A DNA stretch of 64,000 nt, taken from assembly GCA_020002185.1 (NCBI GenBank), contig CM034537.1, positions 14,415,905 to 14,479,904 of the forward strand, given 5' to 3'. The stretch is from Paraescarpia echinospica. Its lineage: Eukaryota > Annelida > Polychaeta > Sabellida > Siboglinidae. Positions within the stretch are counted from its first letter, which is position 1; every line of letters begins with the position of its first letter. Shown piece after piece: positions 20,685 to 30,177 of this stretch. A model generated the notes under the pieces. It worked only from the letters and a program-made list of their open reading frames with translations, searched no databases and was not told the origin of the DNA. The position numbers and the translations under genes are program-made.

Positions 20685-21021
20685 TAGCTTCCCTTCTAGA
20701 GATGCTGCTTGTTATATGCAACACTGCAGAATGACCACCTCCCCTGGTGGGATCATGACTAACTCACGCGTCACTGCAGCCAGCTCACTGACCTCCTCAC
20801 CTGTATCCCTGTTGCCACCTGGTGGGCTGACAGCCACACTAGCTGTCCCGACAACAACTGACTCGCTACCTTCACAGCCACTCTCTCCTCCTGACTCGAG
20901 CTCTAGCCACCGCAAAGCCAGTCACCAATCATCTTTTGAAGGACCAATTGGCTCCATAGCTTTGTCGGCTATGGCCCGGAGGATTTTGCACCCTAGAATT
21001 ACTGGGTATTTAGCCCTCCTC

Positions 21022-21444
21022 TCACCACCACTCCTTGTGGTGTCTTGTTTCACACAGAAACTTGCCATGCTGGTGTGCCCAAAATGATAATTGGGACATC
21101 AAGGCAGCTTTCGGCACATCTAGGCCGTTTACACCAACAATTTTCATGAATGTGCCCACATTCTCTAAGCCACCTACCATACCGGTGAGGTGCTCATGAT
21201 AGAATGAGGAGAGCATTAATGATGTCTCGGCTCCCGTGTCTAATACACAGCCTACAGGAACTCCACCTATATTTATCTCAGCTGTGGGACTCCTTGCCAC
21301 CAGCTTCTCCAACAACTCCCCCTTCGACATCAACCACTGGCTCAGCAGCCAGCTCCACATAGGCAACTTTCCTATGCCAGTTTTCCCACTGTAGCGGAGG
21401 GGACTAGTTTTCCGACCGAGTCGGCAGGGCAGATCCCTGGGCAC
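21022..21444 (-). pseudogene. Gypsy-1 aspartic protease
   Basis: VGCVLDTGAETSLML holds the DTG catalytic motif. The frame overlaps the gag end by 41 bases in another register, as expected if pol is made by ribosomal frameshift. The link to RT (20690-21020) has stops in each frame. Confidence 0.75.
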
Positions 21445-22432
21445 GACTCGGCTCCGGGCCCCTCCTCGATTCAGCTATCCTCTTCTTCGGACATTCTCTG
21501 ATGTAAAGGCCCTGCTCTTTACAGTAGAAACACGAGCCACCTCGGGGGTTGGGCCTGGGTGAGGTTGCTGCTCGGGCTGGCCTAGCTGGTGCAGCGAACC
21601 GAGGTTGACCTACCATATTGGGCAACTGATCCAATATAACTTGCATCTGGTTAACCGTCTGGCCCTGTTGTGAGGCTAGCTGCATAATCTGCGTTTGCAG
21701 CTGTTGCTGAGACTGCAGCACCTGCAACAACATTTTCTCCACAATGTCTTCCTGGCCCACCTCGGCACCACGCGCTCGCACGGTATGATGCCTATCATCA
21801 TGCTCGCATAACAGGGAGAGCGCCTCACCTCGCATGTTGAGGAAGGACTTGTTGGCAGAACTCAAAGCAATCCACCGGAGTTCGTGCCTAGCAGAATGGT
21901 CCCTTACGCCCCTAACAAACTGCTCTTTCAGGGCATTGTCACGAAGCAGTGCCAGCGCATCGCCCTCTGCCTTGGTGACAGCGGCCTTCTCCATGCGACT
22001 GTGTAGCCGCATAAGGACCCGGCTGTAATCAGCCAATGTTTCTCCGTCCAGTTGCATGCGCGCATGGAACATCGTGCTCAACGATGGGACATACTCAGAA
22101 GGACCGAACCTCAAAGTCAGCAAGTCCACCAAAGATTTGTAGTCCAGCCGAATTGTCTCGGGATGGCACAACACCTCCTCTCTGGCACATCCTCCGAGAT
22201 GATCAAAGACTGACATGGCCCGGTCTTCGTCACTAATACCTGCTTGACGAGCATAGTTGTCAAATTCGTCAAGCCATTCTGAAATAGTGGGCTCACCCCC
22301 CTTCCGAGGATGACCCAGGAATTTTGCCAGCTTAACCGTAGGGGCAGTCGGGGCCCTGAATTGTTGTAGGGCACCAGCCAACGTTGCTGCTAAAGCAGCA
22401 TTGGACTGGGCGATCATCCGTTCGTCCGCCAT
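21404..22432 (-). CDS. Gypsy-1 gag
   Basis: 342 codons with an intact start (MADERMIAQSNAALAATLAG). The middle carries the capsid-like stretch FLGHPRKGGEPTISEWLDEF and the retroviral-type gag helix region RFGPSEYVPSLSTMFHAR. A Gln-rich segment (QVLQSQQQLQTQIMQLASQQ) precedes a basic, Pro-rich stretch and the zinc knuckle CFYCKEQGLYIREC. In that knuckle the third ligand, normally His, is Leu, one base change from CAT. Gag packages RNA into particles. Confidence 0.82.
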   Translation of the reverse strand: MADERMIAQSNAALAATLAGALQQFRAPTAPTVKLAKFLGHPRKGGEPTISEWLDEFDNYARQAGISDEDRAMSVFDHLGGCAREEVLCHPETIRLDYKSLVDLLTLRFGPSEYVPSLSTMFHARMQLDGETLADYSRVLMRLHSRMEKAAVTKAEGDALALLRDNALKEQFVRGVRDHSARHELRWIALSSANKSFLNMRGEALSLLCEHDDRHHTVRARGAEVGQEDIVEKMLLQVLQSQQQLQTQIMQLASQQGQTVNQMQVILDQLPNMVGQPRFAAPARPARAATSPRPNPRGGSCFYCKEQGLYIRECPKKRIAESRRGPEPSRAQGSALPTRSEN

Positions 22433-22834
22433 AGTTAAGTAATAAAATAGATAGATGAATCGTAGAATAAACTAAAGGTTGACAGGTGTCAGCTGACTGA
22501 GGAGGTACTATTTCCACAAATCTACACAACCGTGAGAATAACCCCCACTAAAACTATAAACAAAATGACACACATCCACCTGAGGATAATAGACAAATAT
22601 ATTGTGAGAATAAACCCCACTAAAACCTCAATACAACTATAAACAAAATGACACACATCTACCCGAGGGTAATACACAAGTATAAACTACCACACCTGTA
22701 AAACAGTATAACAATAACCTGAACACACATCCACTGTGTGTTAAATAATTTGCAGCTCACCCACAATACTTTGGTGAATAGACACGACTGTGCGACAGGG
22801 TCTTGCGGGGCGATCCCCACTTCTGGACACCAGT
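22433..22834 (-). other. Gypsy-1 leader with primer binding site
   Basis: Just inside the 5' LTR end (22835) the minus strand reads AC then TGGTGTCCAGAAGTGGGG, a typical Gypsy primer binding site (about 22815-22832). The leader holds a diverged duplicate of about 85 bases (22540-22620 and 22610-22690, phrase CCACTAAAACTATAAAC). Confidence 0.65.
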
Positions 22835-23384
22835 TGTCACAAGACGAGCGCGAGCGGTTCACAAGGCTTTATTTCAGGAAATAAGATCCTGTCCACAGTC
22901 AAGTCATCGAGATAAACACCGACGTCCCAAGGAAATGAAGAAGCTGTAGGGAAGATTCGAATATATATATCGTCAGAACGGCGCGGATATGATACTAACA
23001 AAACATGTCTGCTCTCAACCTCGCATTGCTCTCCTCTCCTCCCGACTTCCCCGCGAAACTACCCGTTGAAATTAGTGACCGCTCAGCCATCTAGTATCAC
23101 TACGCCTAGATTGCAACATAATTATTCCCTTTAATTTAAAGAAATGAATCTAATCCCAAAAGCAATTCAAAGAGTTCAACTATAAATCCGACTACACATA
23201 CAAAAATACTTTAGAAGAAAAGGACTATAGACAATATAAAAGGAGGGATTACATCGACTTATCGTAGTGTTACTTTGTAATTCAGTGTGGCCAATTGACG
23301 GGACGCCTATCGGCAGGCTTGGACATTTAATGGAAACACTTGCACACACACTAGGTGGCGTCACTAGAAACATAGTAATTAACA
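22835..23384 (-). repeat. 5' LTR of Gypsy-1
   Basis: About 550 bases, beginning TGTTAATT and ending GTGACA on the minus strand, with AATAAAGCC (22864-22872 region) as a likely polyA signal near its end. Its distal 420 bases recur at 16301-16706. Confidence 0.78.
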
Positions 23385-24686
23385 GTTTACAAAATATATC
23401 ATGGCCACTGACCACTACATTTCGAAGAAAGGCTGGAATGACCATAATTATGAAGACAGTTACATAATTTATGCAATGTTTACAACCACATTATAATAAG
23501 TATACATTAACCAGTCATATAACATTAACAATAACTTTATTAATAAGTAAATATTTGCTAAATAACTCAAAAGATCAATACATGACAATGAAATACAATA
23601 TTCATACTCCTAGTTCACTGTGTCTATGTGTGACCGTGTCATGACAGGTTGGATGAATGCTGCAGGCTCTGTAGAGACCGGTAATCAATTGTCAGTGCTT
23701 CATAATGTAATGTTCTACATTTTAACATGAATTTCATGAAGTAATGTTATAAATTGTTCACAGTATTCCGTCACTGAATCCAAATGCAAGATTGCTTTCT
23801 GCGTTACTCCCCATGGTCCATGGGAGTCAAGCCATGAAGAAGAAGTCTGCTCTGGTCATAATACAGTTGTTTTGTGATATTGGAAATTGATTGTCTCATA
23901 ACTGCCAGTAGGCTGCAAGATCTGTGGAGCAAGGTTCGTATTTTAGTATCCTCCAAAATAATGTTGTGTTCTTCAACATGATGTCTATAAGTAATGTTCG
24001 TGTCATGTTGAATGGACACTGTTCAATGTAGAATCAGATATATAATCAGCCAGATTAAATGTGTACGTATGCAGGCAGGTGACGGGTGTCATATTCAGAC
24101 GACTCTGTGGCTCGGTACCTTCAGAGTTAACTGTCAGACACCTTCAGAGTTAACTGTCAGCGTAAGATCAGTGTCACTACATGTAATTGTGAACGGCATC
24201 CGAAATAAAAAGGTCATCGTATAGCATATTATGTGAAATATATCATGACATAATTTTCATATCCCTGCCTCTGTTACTCAAGAGAGCAGTGTAAAATTCT
24301 ATGTCACATAAATTCATAATTGTGATACTTGAGAGGTATAACTGTGGTGTTTAATGTATTGCATGTTGTCACACAATTAAACAAATGATGCTACAACTGA
24401 TCAAGCCTCAAGGCGTTTAATATTTATATTACAACATACAGGTGTACTTTAAAAATGTTGTGCAGTGACTGTTTGTCATGAAACCTTTTAAATTTTAAAA
24501 CAAATGAAGTCGAATAATTTACGTATTTTACCTCAACATTTTTTTTATAACAAATTGTTGATTAAATAGGTAACTAAGAACAATTAATTAAAATTATTGC
24601 ATAATGAAATTTATATTATTTCTAAGTCTAAATAAAAGCATAACCGTAAAATTATGATAATGGCACATGCCAAGTCCAACCGGGCC
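23385..24686. other. Spacer between two Gypsy elements
   Basis: AT-rich, with no gene seen. The 21-bp phrase CCTTCAGAGTTAACTGTCAG is duplicated in tandem at about 24119-24160. Confidence 0.5.
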
Positions 24687-24691
24687 AACGG

Positions 24692-24875
24692 TGTTATGTT
24701 ATGGTGGTACTTTACTTAGAACTGTACATGGCATAGAAAGTGTTATAAGTGTTTATTGAATTAATACAAACAGAATAACTCGCTGCACGCCATCGTGTGA
24801 CGTACTTGACCCCGTGACCCCGATGCCCAGTGTCGCTGTCGGAGTGTCCCAATAATAATTACCAATATCGTGACA
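24692..24875 (-). repeat. 3' LTR of Gypsy-2
   Basis: 184 bases, TG...CA, flanked by AACGG and by the polypurine tract on the inner side. Confidence 0.95.
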
Positions 24876-24888
24876 TCCTCCCTCTTTT
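24876..24888 (-). promoter_or_regulatory. Polypurine tract of Gypsy-2
   Basis: The minus strand reads AAAAGAGGGAGGA directly before the 3' LTR. This is the expected primer site for plus-strand DNA synthesis. Confidence 0.85.
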
Positions 24889-24930
24889 AACAATAGGAAT
24901 GAAACAAAACAGAACTATACAACACAGGCG

Positions 24931-27900
24931 CTACTGCTGATAGTCTGCTAAATACGCCGGTGGCCTGCGAGCACGTGTCTCTCTGCGCGTCGGAGATGGG
25001 GTGACACGTGCTGGCGTGACAGGCGTCAATTCGACATCTTCACGACACGACGCGTCTTCATGAGTTGGCGAATCGTCCGGAGGTGCCGAGTCTTCACAAC
25101 TGGGCGACTCTTCCGGACGTGACTCTTCACGGTGTGTAGAAGGCGCCGCGCGTGAACTATCAAGTAGCGACGCCGGCAGCCTTTCGTCGACGACCCGTAG
25201 AGCTCGCCGGTTGCGCCTGTACACGTGACCGTTGATCAGCACAGCATACGAACGATGGGACAGCTGCTTCGTGCATTCCCCAAGCGTCCATGTCTCGTCG
25301 CCAGGCAACTTCATCCGAATTGCACTGCCCAGTGCTATCGGCGCCAGGTAATGTGCCGATCGGTTGTATTGTGCACACTGCGCCTTTTTGTTTGCGGCTC
25401 TGTCGCGATACACACTGACGGCGAGTTTAGGTTTCAGCATCCTGCGTTGGGTCGGTAGAAGTGTTCTGCAGCGGCGTCCGAATAACAGTTGTGCCGGAGA
25501 CGCGCTGTAACCTTCACGGACGGTGTTCCGGAAACTCAACAGCGCCAACTGGATGTCGCCGCCATCATCGATTGCCTTTTTTACGAGGTTCTTCACGGTG
25601 CCCACGGCCCTCTCGACCTGACCATTACTCTGGGCATATCTCGGACTGCTGGTTATATGCTCTATGTCCCATTTCTTCGCAAACTCCTGGAACTCGCCGC
25701 ACGAGAACTGCGGGCCATTGTCCGACATAAGAAGCTCTGGTGACCCATGACGCGCAAACTGGGATCTCATCGCGTCGATCACACACTTCGCGCGCGTACT
25801 TGACGTCAATCTCATCAGCTCGAAGAAGTTTGAATAGTAGTCAACCAGGACTAAATAGTGTTGGCCATGCAGTTCAAACAAATCGGCGCCAACCTTAGCC
25901 CACGGCCGCCCAGGAACATCATGAGGCAGCATCGGCTCTTTGCATTGATCTGGCCTGTGCGAGTTACAGACGCTGCATTGACTGACGTAATCGGCAATTT
26001 GCTGGTTCATCAACGGCCAGTAGACGGTGTCCTTCGCTATACGTATGCAGCCCTGTATCCCTTGATGCGATCTGTGAATAGACGAGATGATGTCCTTGCG
26101 CAATCGAGCGGGAACCACTATCCTGGAGTCTTTGAACAACAGACCATCCTGCACCGTCAGTTCGTGCCGCACACTGTAGTACGCTCGAAGATCCAGATCA
26201 GTGTCCGATTTCTGCGAAGGCCACCCGTCCACCGTCACCCGGATCAGTTTCTGCAGGACACGGTCCTCACCGGTGGCTGCTTGCAGCTCTTTCAGTCGGC
26301 TTGGCGATACCGACAACCCTTTCGTCACGTCGATCTCTGCGATGTTGACGGCGTGGACACTCGGCTCGCCGGGAATGTACGCTCTGCTCAGTGTGTCGGC
26401 GATATGCATATCGATCCCACGTGTATACGTCACGTCCAAGGTGTACCGCTGCAGACGCAGCATCATGCTCTGTAGGCGTTTCGGTGCAGTTACGAGAGGC
26501 TTTCTGAAGATCGCTTCCAGAGGCTTGTGGTCACTCTGCACAGACACATTCTCTCTCCCGTATATGTACTGGTCAAATCTCTCGCAGGCGAACACGATCG
26601 CGAGAAGCTCTTTTTCTATTTGGGCGTAGTTTTTCTCGGTCGCCGTCAGCGCCCGAGACGCATACACCACCGGAAGTCCATCTTGTAGCAAACCCGCCCC
26701 GAGACCGCTGTCTGATGCATCGCACTGGATACACACTGCCTTCGTCACATCGTAGTATTGCAGAACAGGCGTAGTTGTGAGGGCCCTCTTCATCTCATTG
26801 AACGCTTGCTCGTGGATATGTAGCCAACTCCATTCAATCTCCTTGTTCACGAGATGTCTGAGCGGCTCAAGTATCGCTGATAAATGTGGCACGAACTTCG
26901 CAAGGTAGTTGACAGTACCAAGGAGCCGCTGCACCGCCTTGACGTCTTCCGGAACCGGCATTCGCACGATGGCCTCGACCTTCGTAGGGTCCACCCGGAG
27001 ACCTGATCGCGTCAGAATATGTCCGATGTACGGGACTTCCGTCAACTTCATCTTGCCCGCGTTCAACTGTAAGTTTCGCTCTCTAGCCCGCTCCAAGAAT
27101 GCTCGCAGGTTCTGGTCGTGGTCAGCCTCCGCTTGCTCATCAGTAGCACCGCAACCGACGATCAGGAAGTCATCGTGAATTACTTCAATGCCGGCCAGGC
27201 CTTCCACCAGTTGATTCATTGAGCGCTGCCAGATTTCCGGGGCTGAATTTATGCCAAACGGCATCCTCAACCACCGGTATCTGCCGAATGGCGTGTTGAA
27301 ACAGGTTAGCATGCTGGACTTGTCATCTAGCGAAATCTGCCAAAACCCCTTTTTTGCGTCCATCACTGTGAAGAAGCGTGCCTGTTTCATTCGAGTGCTC
27401 ACCTCCTCGATGGTTGGAATCGGGTAATGCTCGCGCCGAATGGCAGTGTTCAGGTCTTTGGGGTCTAGACACAGCCTGATTTTCCCATTGGGCTTCTGCA
27501 CGACAACCATGCTAGACACCCAGTCGGTGGCTTCTGTTACGGGTGCTATGATTGCATCGGCCACCAGCTCGTCGAGTTTCTCCCTCAGCTGTTCACGCAG
27601 TGGTACCGGTACACGTCTTGGAGCGTGCACTACAGGCCTCACAGACTCGTCAATCTGGATAGTGTACGTGTCCTTGAGCCTGCCTACGCCCTTGAAGACG
27701 TCTGCATACTCGGCTAGCACGTCGTTCGCTGTCAGCCCTGCGGTGGTCGCGCAGACACTGTAGACAGAGTCAAGAGAGTCGCAGTCATGTATCTTCCGAA
27801 GCCCCATGCCCTCAGACGCTGCTAAGCTGAGAATTGGCGTATACTTTCCCTGGAGAATGTTGAACACAATTCGGTGTTTGACGCCTCGCCTAGTGACTAG

Positions 27901-28947
27901 TAGCTTGCATTGGCCGAGAGCGGTTTCGCGTGCTCCTGTGTATGTTACAATGACGAGTTTAATTGGCCTCAGATTCGCCAGCGATCTGTCCCCTGTCGCC
28001 CTCACGTACTCATCGCGCGGCAGCACGCAACAATCAGCCCCACTGTCTATCTGGAACGGCACCGGCACGCCGTCGTCACCCAAGCCAAGTGTTATCATCG
28101 CCCGACGTCTAATGCCCACACTGTTCACTCTTAGTGTTCCAACACTGTACTCATCATCTGATGCTGACGTCTGCACTTGTCTTATGCTTTTATTGTGGCA
28201 TTTGCTTTGAAAATGATTATTTTTTCCACACTTCCGGCACTCCTTGCCGTAGGCTGGGCAGCTTCTGGGACCGTGGTCGTACGGACAGTTCTTGCAAACC
28301 ACCCTGCCTTCTCTATCTGCATTCATCTCATCTTTATGACCTTGTTCGCGTCCGCGGAATCTGTTGGGCGCCTGCACGGTGCACACTGCCTGATCACCTG
28401 ACATGGCGTGTGTCTGCACTACCGTTGCTTCAGCAGCTTGCACCATTTCATACGCTCGTTCGAGAGTCAGAGCATTCTCCCGCAGTAGGCGTTCGCGCAC
28501 TTTCGCATCGCGCAAACCGTGTACGAATCTGTCCCGAATGATTTGGCTGGTCGTTATGCCACCGAAATCGCAGCTGTCTGCAGCATGGCGTAGCTCTGTC
28601 ATGTATTGCGCACCGGACTCTCCAGCCTCTTGGTTTCGGCATTGAAATTTGTACCTCTCAAATATGGTACTTTGTCGTGGGTTGCAGTGCTTTTCAAACT
28701 TCCGCAGGACGTCTTCCAAGTTGTCTTCACTTTCACCATCCGCGTATTGAAAGGCGTCATACACTTTGACAGCGTCATCGCCAATCACCGACAGAAGTGT
28801 ACACACTCTTTTCTTATCTGACGCCTCGTCGATGCCGGTCGCAATTTCGAACCGATTCCACGTTTTACGCCAAGCCTTCCACAGAATTGCGGTCGATTTA
28901 TCATTGATGTTCAACGGTTTTGGCGTAGGAAAGTTCGACGTTGCCAT
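24931..28947 (-). CDS. Gypsy-2 gag-pol polyprotein
   Basis: One 1,338-codon ORF. Gag occupies roughly residues 1-260 and ends in two zinc knuckles: CKNCPYDHGPRSC and CRKCGKNNHFQSKC. Protease follows with FQIDSGADCCVLP (near 295). RT (about 430-650) has RLCLDPKDLNTAI, FFTVMDAKKGFWQISLD and the catalytic VIHDDFLIVG. RNase H (about 750-870) has CDASDSGLGAGLL and SDHKPLEAIF. Integrase (about 930-1230) has the HHCC finger (HRSHQGIQG, CSVCNSH) and DDE residues in KVGADLFELHG, MSDNGPQFSC and NGQVERAVGTVK. Gag and pol share one frame, without a frameshift site, a layout known in several Gypsy lineages. Length and domain order fit Mag-like elements. All catalytic residues are kept. Confidence 0.95.
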   Translation of the reverse strand: MATSNFPTPKPLNINDKSTAILWKAWRKTWNRFEIATGIDEASDKKRVCTLLSVIGDDAVKVYDAFQYADGESEDNLEDVLRKFEKHCNPRQSTIFERYKFQCRNQEAGESGAQYMTELRHAADSCDFGGITTSQIIRDRFVHGLRDAKVRERLLRENALTLERAYEMVQAAEATVVQTHAMSGDQAVCTVQAPNRFRGREQGHKDEMNADREGRVVCKNCPYDHGPRSCPAYGKECRKCGKNNHFQSKCHNKSIRQVQTSASDDEYSVGTLRVNSVGIRRRAMITLGLGDDGVPVPFQIDSGADCCVLPRDEYVRATGDRSLANLRPIKLVIVTYTGARETALGQCKLLVTRRGVKHRIVFNILQGKYTPILSLAASEGMGLRKIHDCDSLDSVYSVCATTAGLTANDVLAEYADVFKGVGRLKDTYTIQIDESVRPVVHAPRRVPVPLREQLREKLDELVADAIIAPVTEATDWVSSMVVVQKPNGKIRLCLDPKDLNTAIRREHYPIPTIEEVSTRMKQARFFTVMDAKKGFWQISLDDKSSMLTCFNTPFGRYRWLRMPFGINSAPEIWQRSMNQLVEGLAGIEVIHDDFLIVGCGATDEQAEADHDQNLRAFLERARERNLQLNAGKMKLTEVPYIGHILTRSGLRVDPTKVEAIVRMPVPEDVKAVQRLLGTVNYLAKFVPHLSAILEPLRHLVNKEIEWSWLHIHEQAFNEMKRALTTTPVLQYYDVTKAVCIQCDASDSGLGAGLLQDGLPVVYASRALTATEKNYAQIEKELLAIVFACERFDQYIYGRENVSVQSDHKPLEAIFRKPLVTAPKRLQSMMLRLQRYTLDVTYTRGIDMHIADTLSRAYIPGEPSVHAVNIAEIDVTKGLSVSPSRLKELQAATGEDRVLQKLIRVTVDGWPSQKSDTDLDLRAYYSVRHELTVQDGLLFKDSRIVVPARLRKDIISSIHRSHQGIQGCIRIAKDTVYWPLMNQQIADYVSQCSVCNSHRPDQCKEPMLPHDVPGRPWAKVGADLFELHGQHYLVLVDYYSNFFELMRLTSSTRAKCVIDAMRSQFARHGSPELLMSDNGPQFSCGEFQEFAKKWDIEHITSSPRYAQSNGQVERAVGTVKNLVKKAIDDGGDIQLALLSFRNTVREGYSASPAQLLFGRRCRTLLPTQRRMLKPKLAVSVYRDRAANKKAQCAQYNRSAHYLAPIALGSAIRMKLPGDETWTLGECTKQLSHRSYAVLINGHVYRRNRRALRVVDERLPASLLDSSRAAPSTHREESRPEESPSCEDSAPPDDSPTHEDASCREDVELTPVTPARVTPSPTRRETRARRPPAYLADYQQ

Positions 28948-29067
28948 CGTTGACGTTGTCAGATACGGTAGGCCAGAGTACAGCAGTGCCAGCGAACACT
29001 AAACAGTTCCGAACACTCACCACAAGCGATAATGTCACAAACTGGGCGTTAGCGGTTCGTGTACATA

Positions 29068-29080
29068 CGCACTGACACCA
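29068..29080 (-). promoter_or_regulatory. Primer binding site of Gypsy-2
   Basis: TGGTGTCAGTGCG starts at the base after the 5' LTR on the minus strand. The TGG start pairs with a tRNA CCA end; I cannot name the tRNA from this alone. Confidence 0.85.
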
Positions 29081-29264
29081 TGTTATGTTATGGTGGTACT
29101 TTACTTAGAACTGTACATGGCATAGAAAGTGTTATATGTGTTTATTGAATTAATACAAACAGAATAACTCGCTGCACGCCATCGTGTGACGTACTTGACC
29201 CCGTGACCCCGATGCCCAGTGTCGCTGTCGGAGTGTCCCAATAATAATTACCAATATCGTGACA
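29081..29264 (-). repeat. 5' LTR of Gypsy-2
   Basis: 184 bases with one difference from the 3' LTR. AACGG follows on the outer side. Confidence 0.95.
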
Positions 29265-29269
29265 AACGG

Positions 29270-30177
29270 CGGCCAAGGCAAGGGCCAAGCCCAAGGCCCC
29301 GTATATTAATCAGTGAATCAAATAAATTATATCTGAAAGGTAAAACAAGTAGTGTTCACTGTTGCTTTTGTAGGGATTTTAATTAAGATAACCAAGATAT
29401 GAATATGATCTGATACTGACACCAGTAATGCGCTCTCGGTCTGACAGTGCCAGATCGGCCAAAACAGTCACATTTTGAACGGCGTAAATTTGTAAAATCG
29501 ACATGTCGGAATCAGTCGGAACAACGAATTTTTCAACACTGTCACTGAATAAATAAAACCTCTAGATGCAAATAAACACAAAATAATTTCTGCCAATTTC
29601 TGCCCAAACTGCAAATGATGCTATGTCGTCAAATCGACAACAGTTCGTTTAATTTTGGTCAAATTGTAAAAAGAAAGCGACGAAAATAAACTTCGACTAA
29701 CCGTCTACAAGAATCCCGCAATGAATGACGTATACCATCGTTAAAAGCGCGCGCAACGACGGGTTAAAACAAAACGCTACCAAGAAGCCGAGTAAACGGC
29801 ACAGCGCTTTTGCAACAGAAATGTGGCACGCGAAAACACAGCGCGAGCAGAAGTGCCTAATAATAGCTGTTTTGTTCAATATGTATCACTTATACTATTG
29901 TCTATTAAAATATTAATCCTTCATCGTCATCGAACTTTTTTTATCAAGTCTAGTTCAAGGTGATCAAATAAATTAAAACATTGTGTTATTTGTAATTAAC
30001 TGAACTGTGCGATGTCTCCAAAACAATGGTGTCTCCTAAATTTATTTCTTGGACGTTCCGACTTTTAAATGTTCAAAGCATTAAGTTGGATTCTGGAAAA
30101 CAAACGACAACGCTTAGTTAGTACATTAACTGTACATGTAGATTGTTTCCTCTGTTTGTGCCTCTCTCGTGTTTTAG
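29270..30177. other. Spacer upstream of the microexon gene
   Basis: AT-rich, no clear gene. An open frame from 30069 (MFKALSWILENKRQ) runs into the next exon without a stop, so part of it could be exonic. It also contains the pyrimidine tract TTTCCTCTGTTTGTGCCTCT, which fits intron sequence better. Confidence 0.45.

Larger units (their letters stand above)
16301..23384 (-). mobile_element. Decayed Gypsy-type LTR retrotransposon (Gypsy-1)
   Basis: Minus-strand order is 5' LTR (23384-22835), primer binding site, gag, protease, RT, RNase H, integrase, an SGNH fragment and a truncated 3' LTR (16706 to about 16301). The LTR begins TGTTAATT and ends CTTGTGACA. Lesions include a frameshift at about 19425 between RT and RNase H, a TGA at 18406-18408 in the integrase zinc finger, and stops between protease and RT. 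The order protease-RT-RNase H-integrase is the Gypsy order. It cannot move by itself. Confidence 0.85.
24692..29264 (-). mobile_element. Intact Gypsy-type LTR retrotransposon (Gypsy-2)
   Basis: LTRs of 184 bases at 24692-24875 and 29081-29264 differ at one base that I can see (AGTGTTATAAGTG against AGTGTTATATGTG). They start TGTCACGATA and end CATAACA on the minus strand. The 5-bp target duplication AACGG lies at 24687-24691 and 29265-29269. The primer binding site TGGTGTCAGTGCG abuts the 5' LTR (29080 downward). A purine tract AAAAGAGGGAGGA abuts the 3' LTR (24876-24888). The single ORF is uninterrupted. Everything needed for movement seems present, so it may be active. Confidence 0.95.

Noticed and set aside
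30069..30177. Start codon at 30069 as the beginning of the microexon gene
   Set aside because: The stretch before 30178 has the look of a branch and pyrimidine tract ending in TTTTAG, and the encoded residues do not form a good signal peptide. I leave the first exon open.
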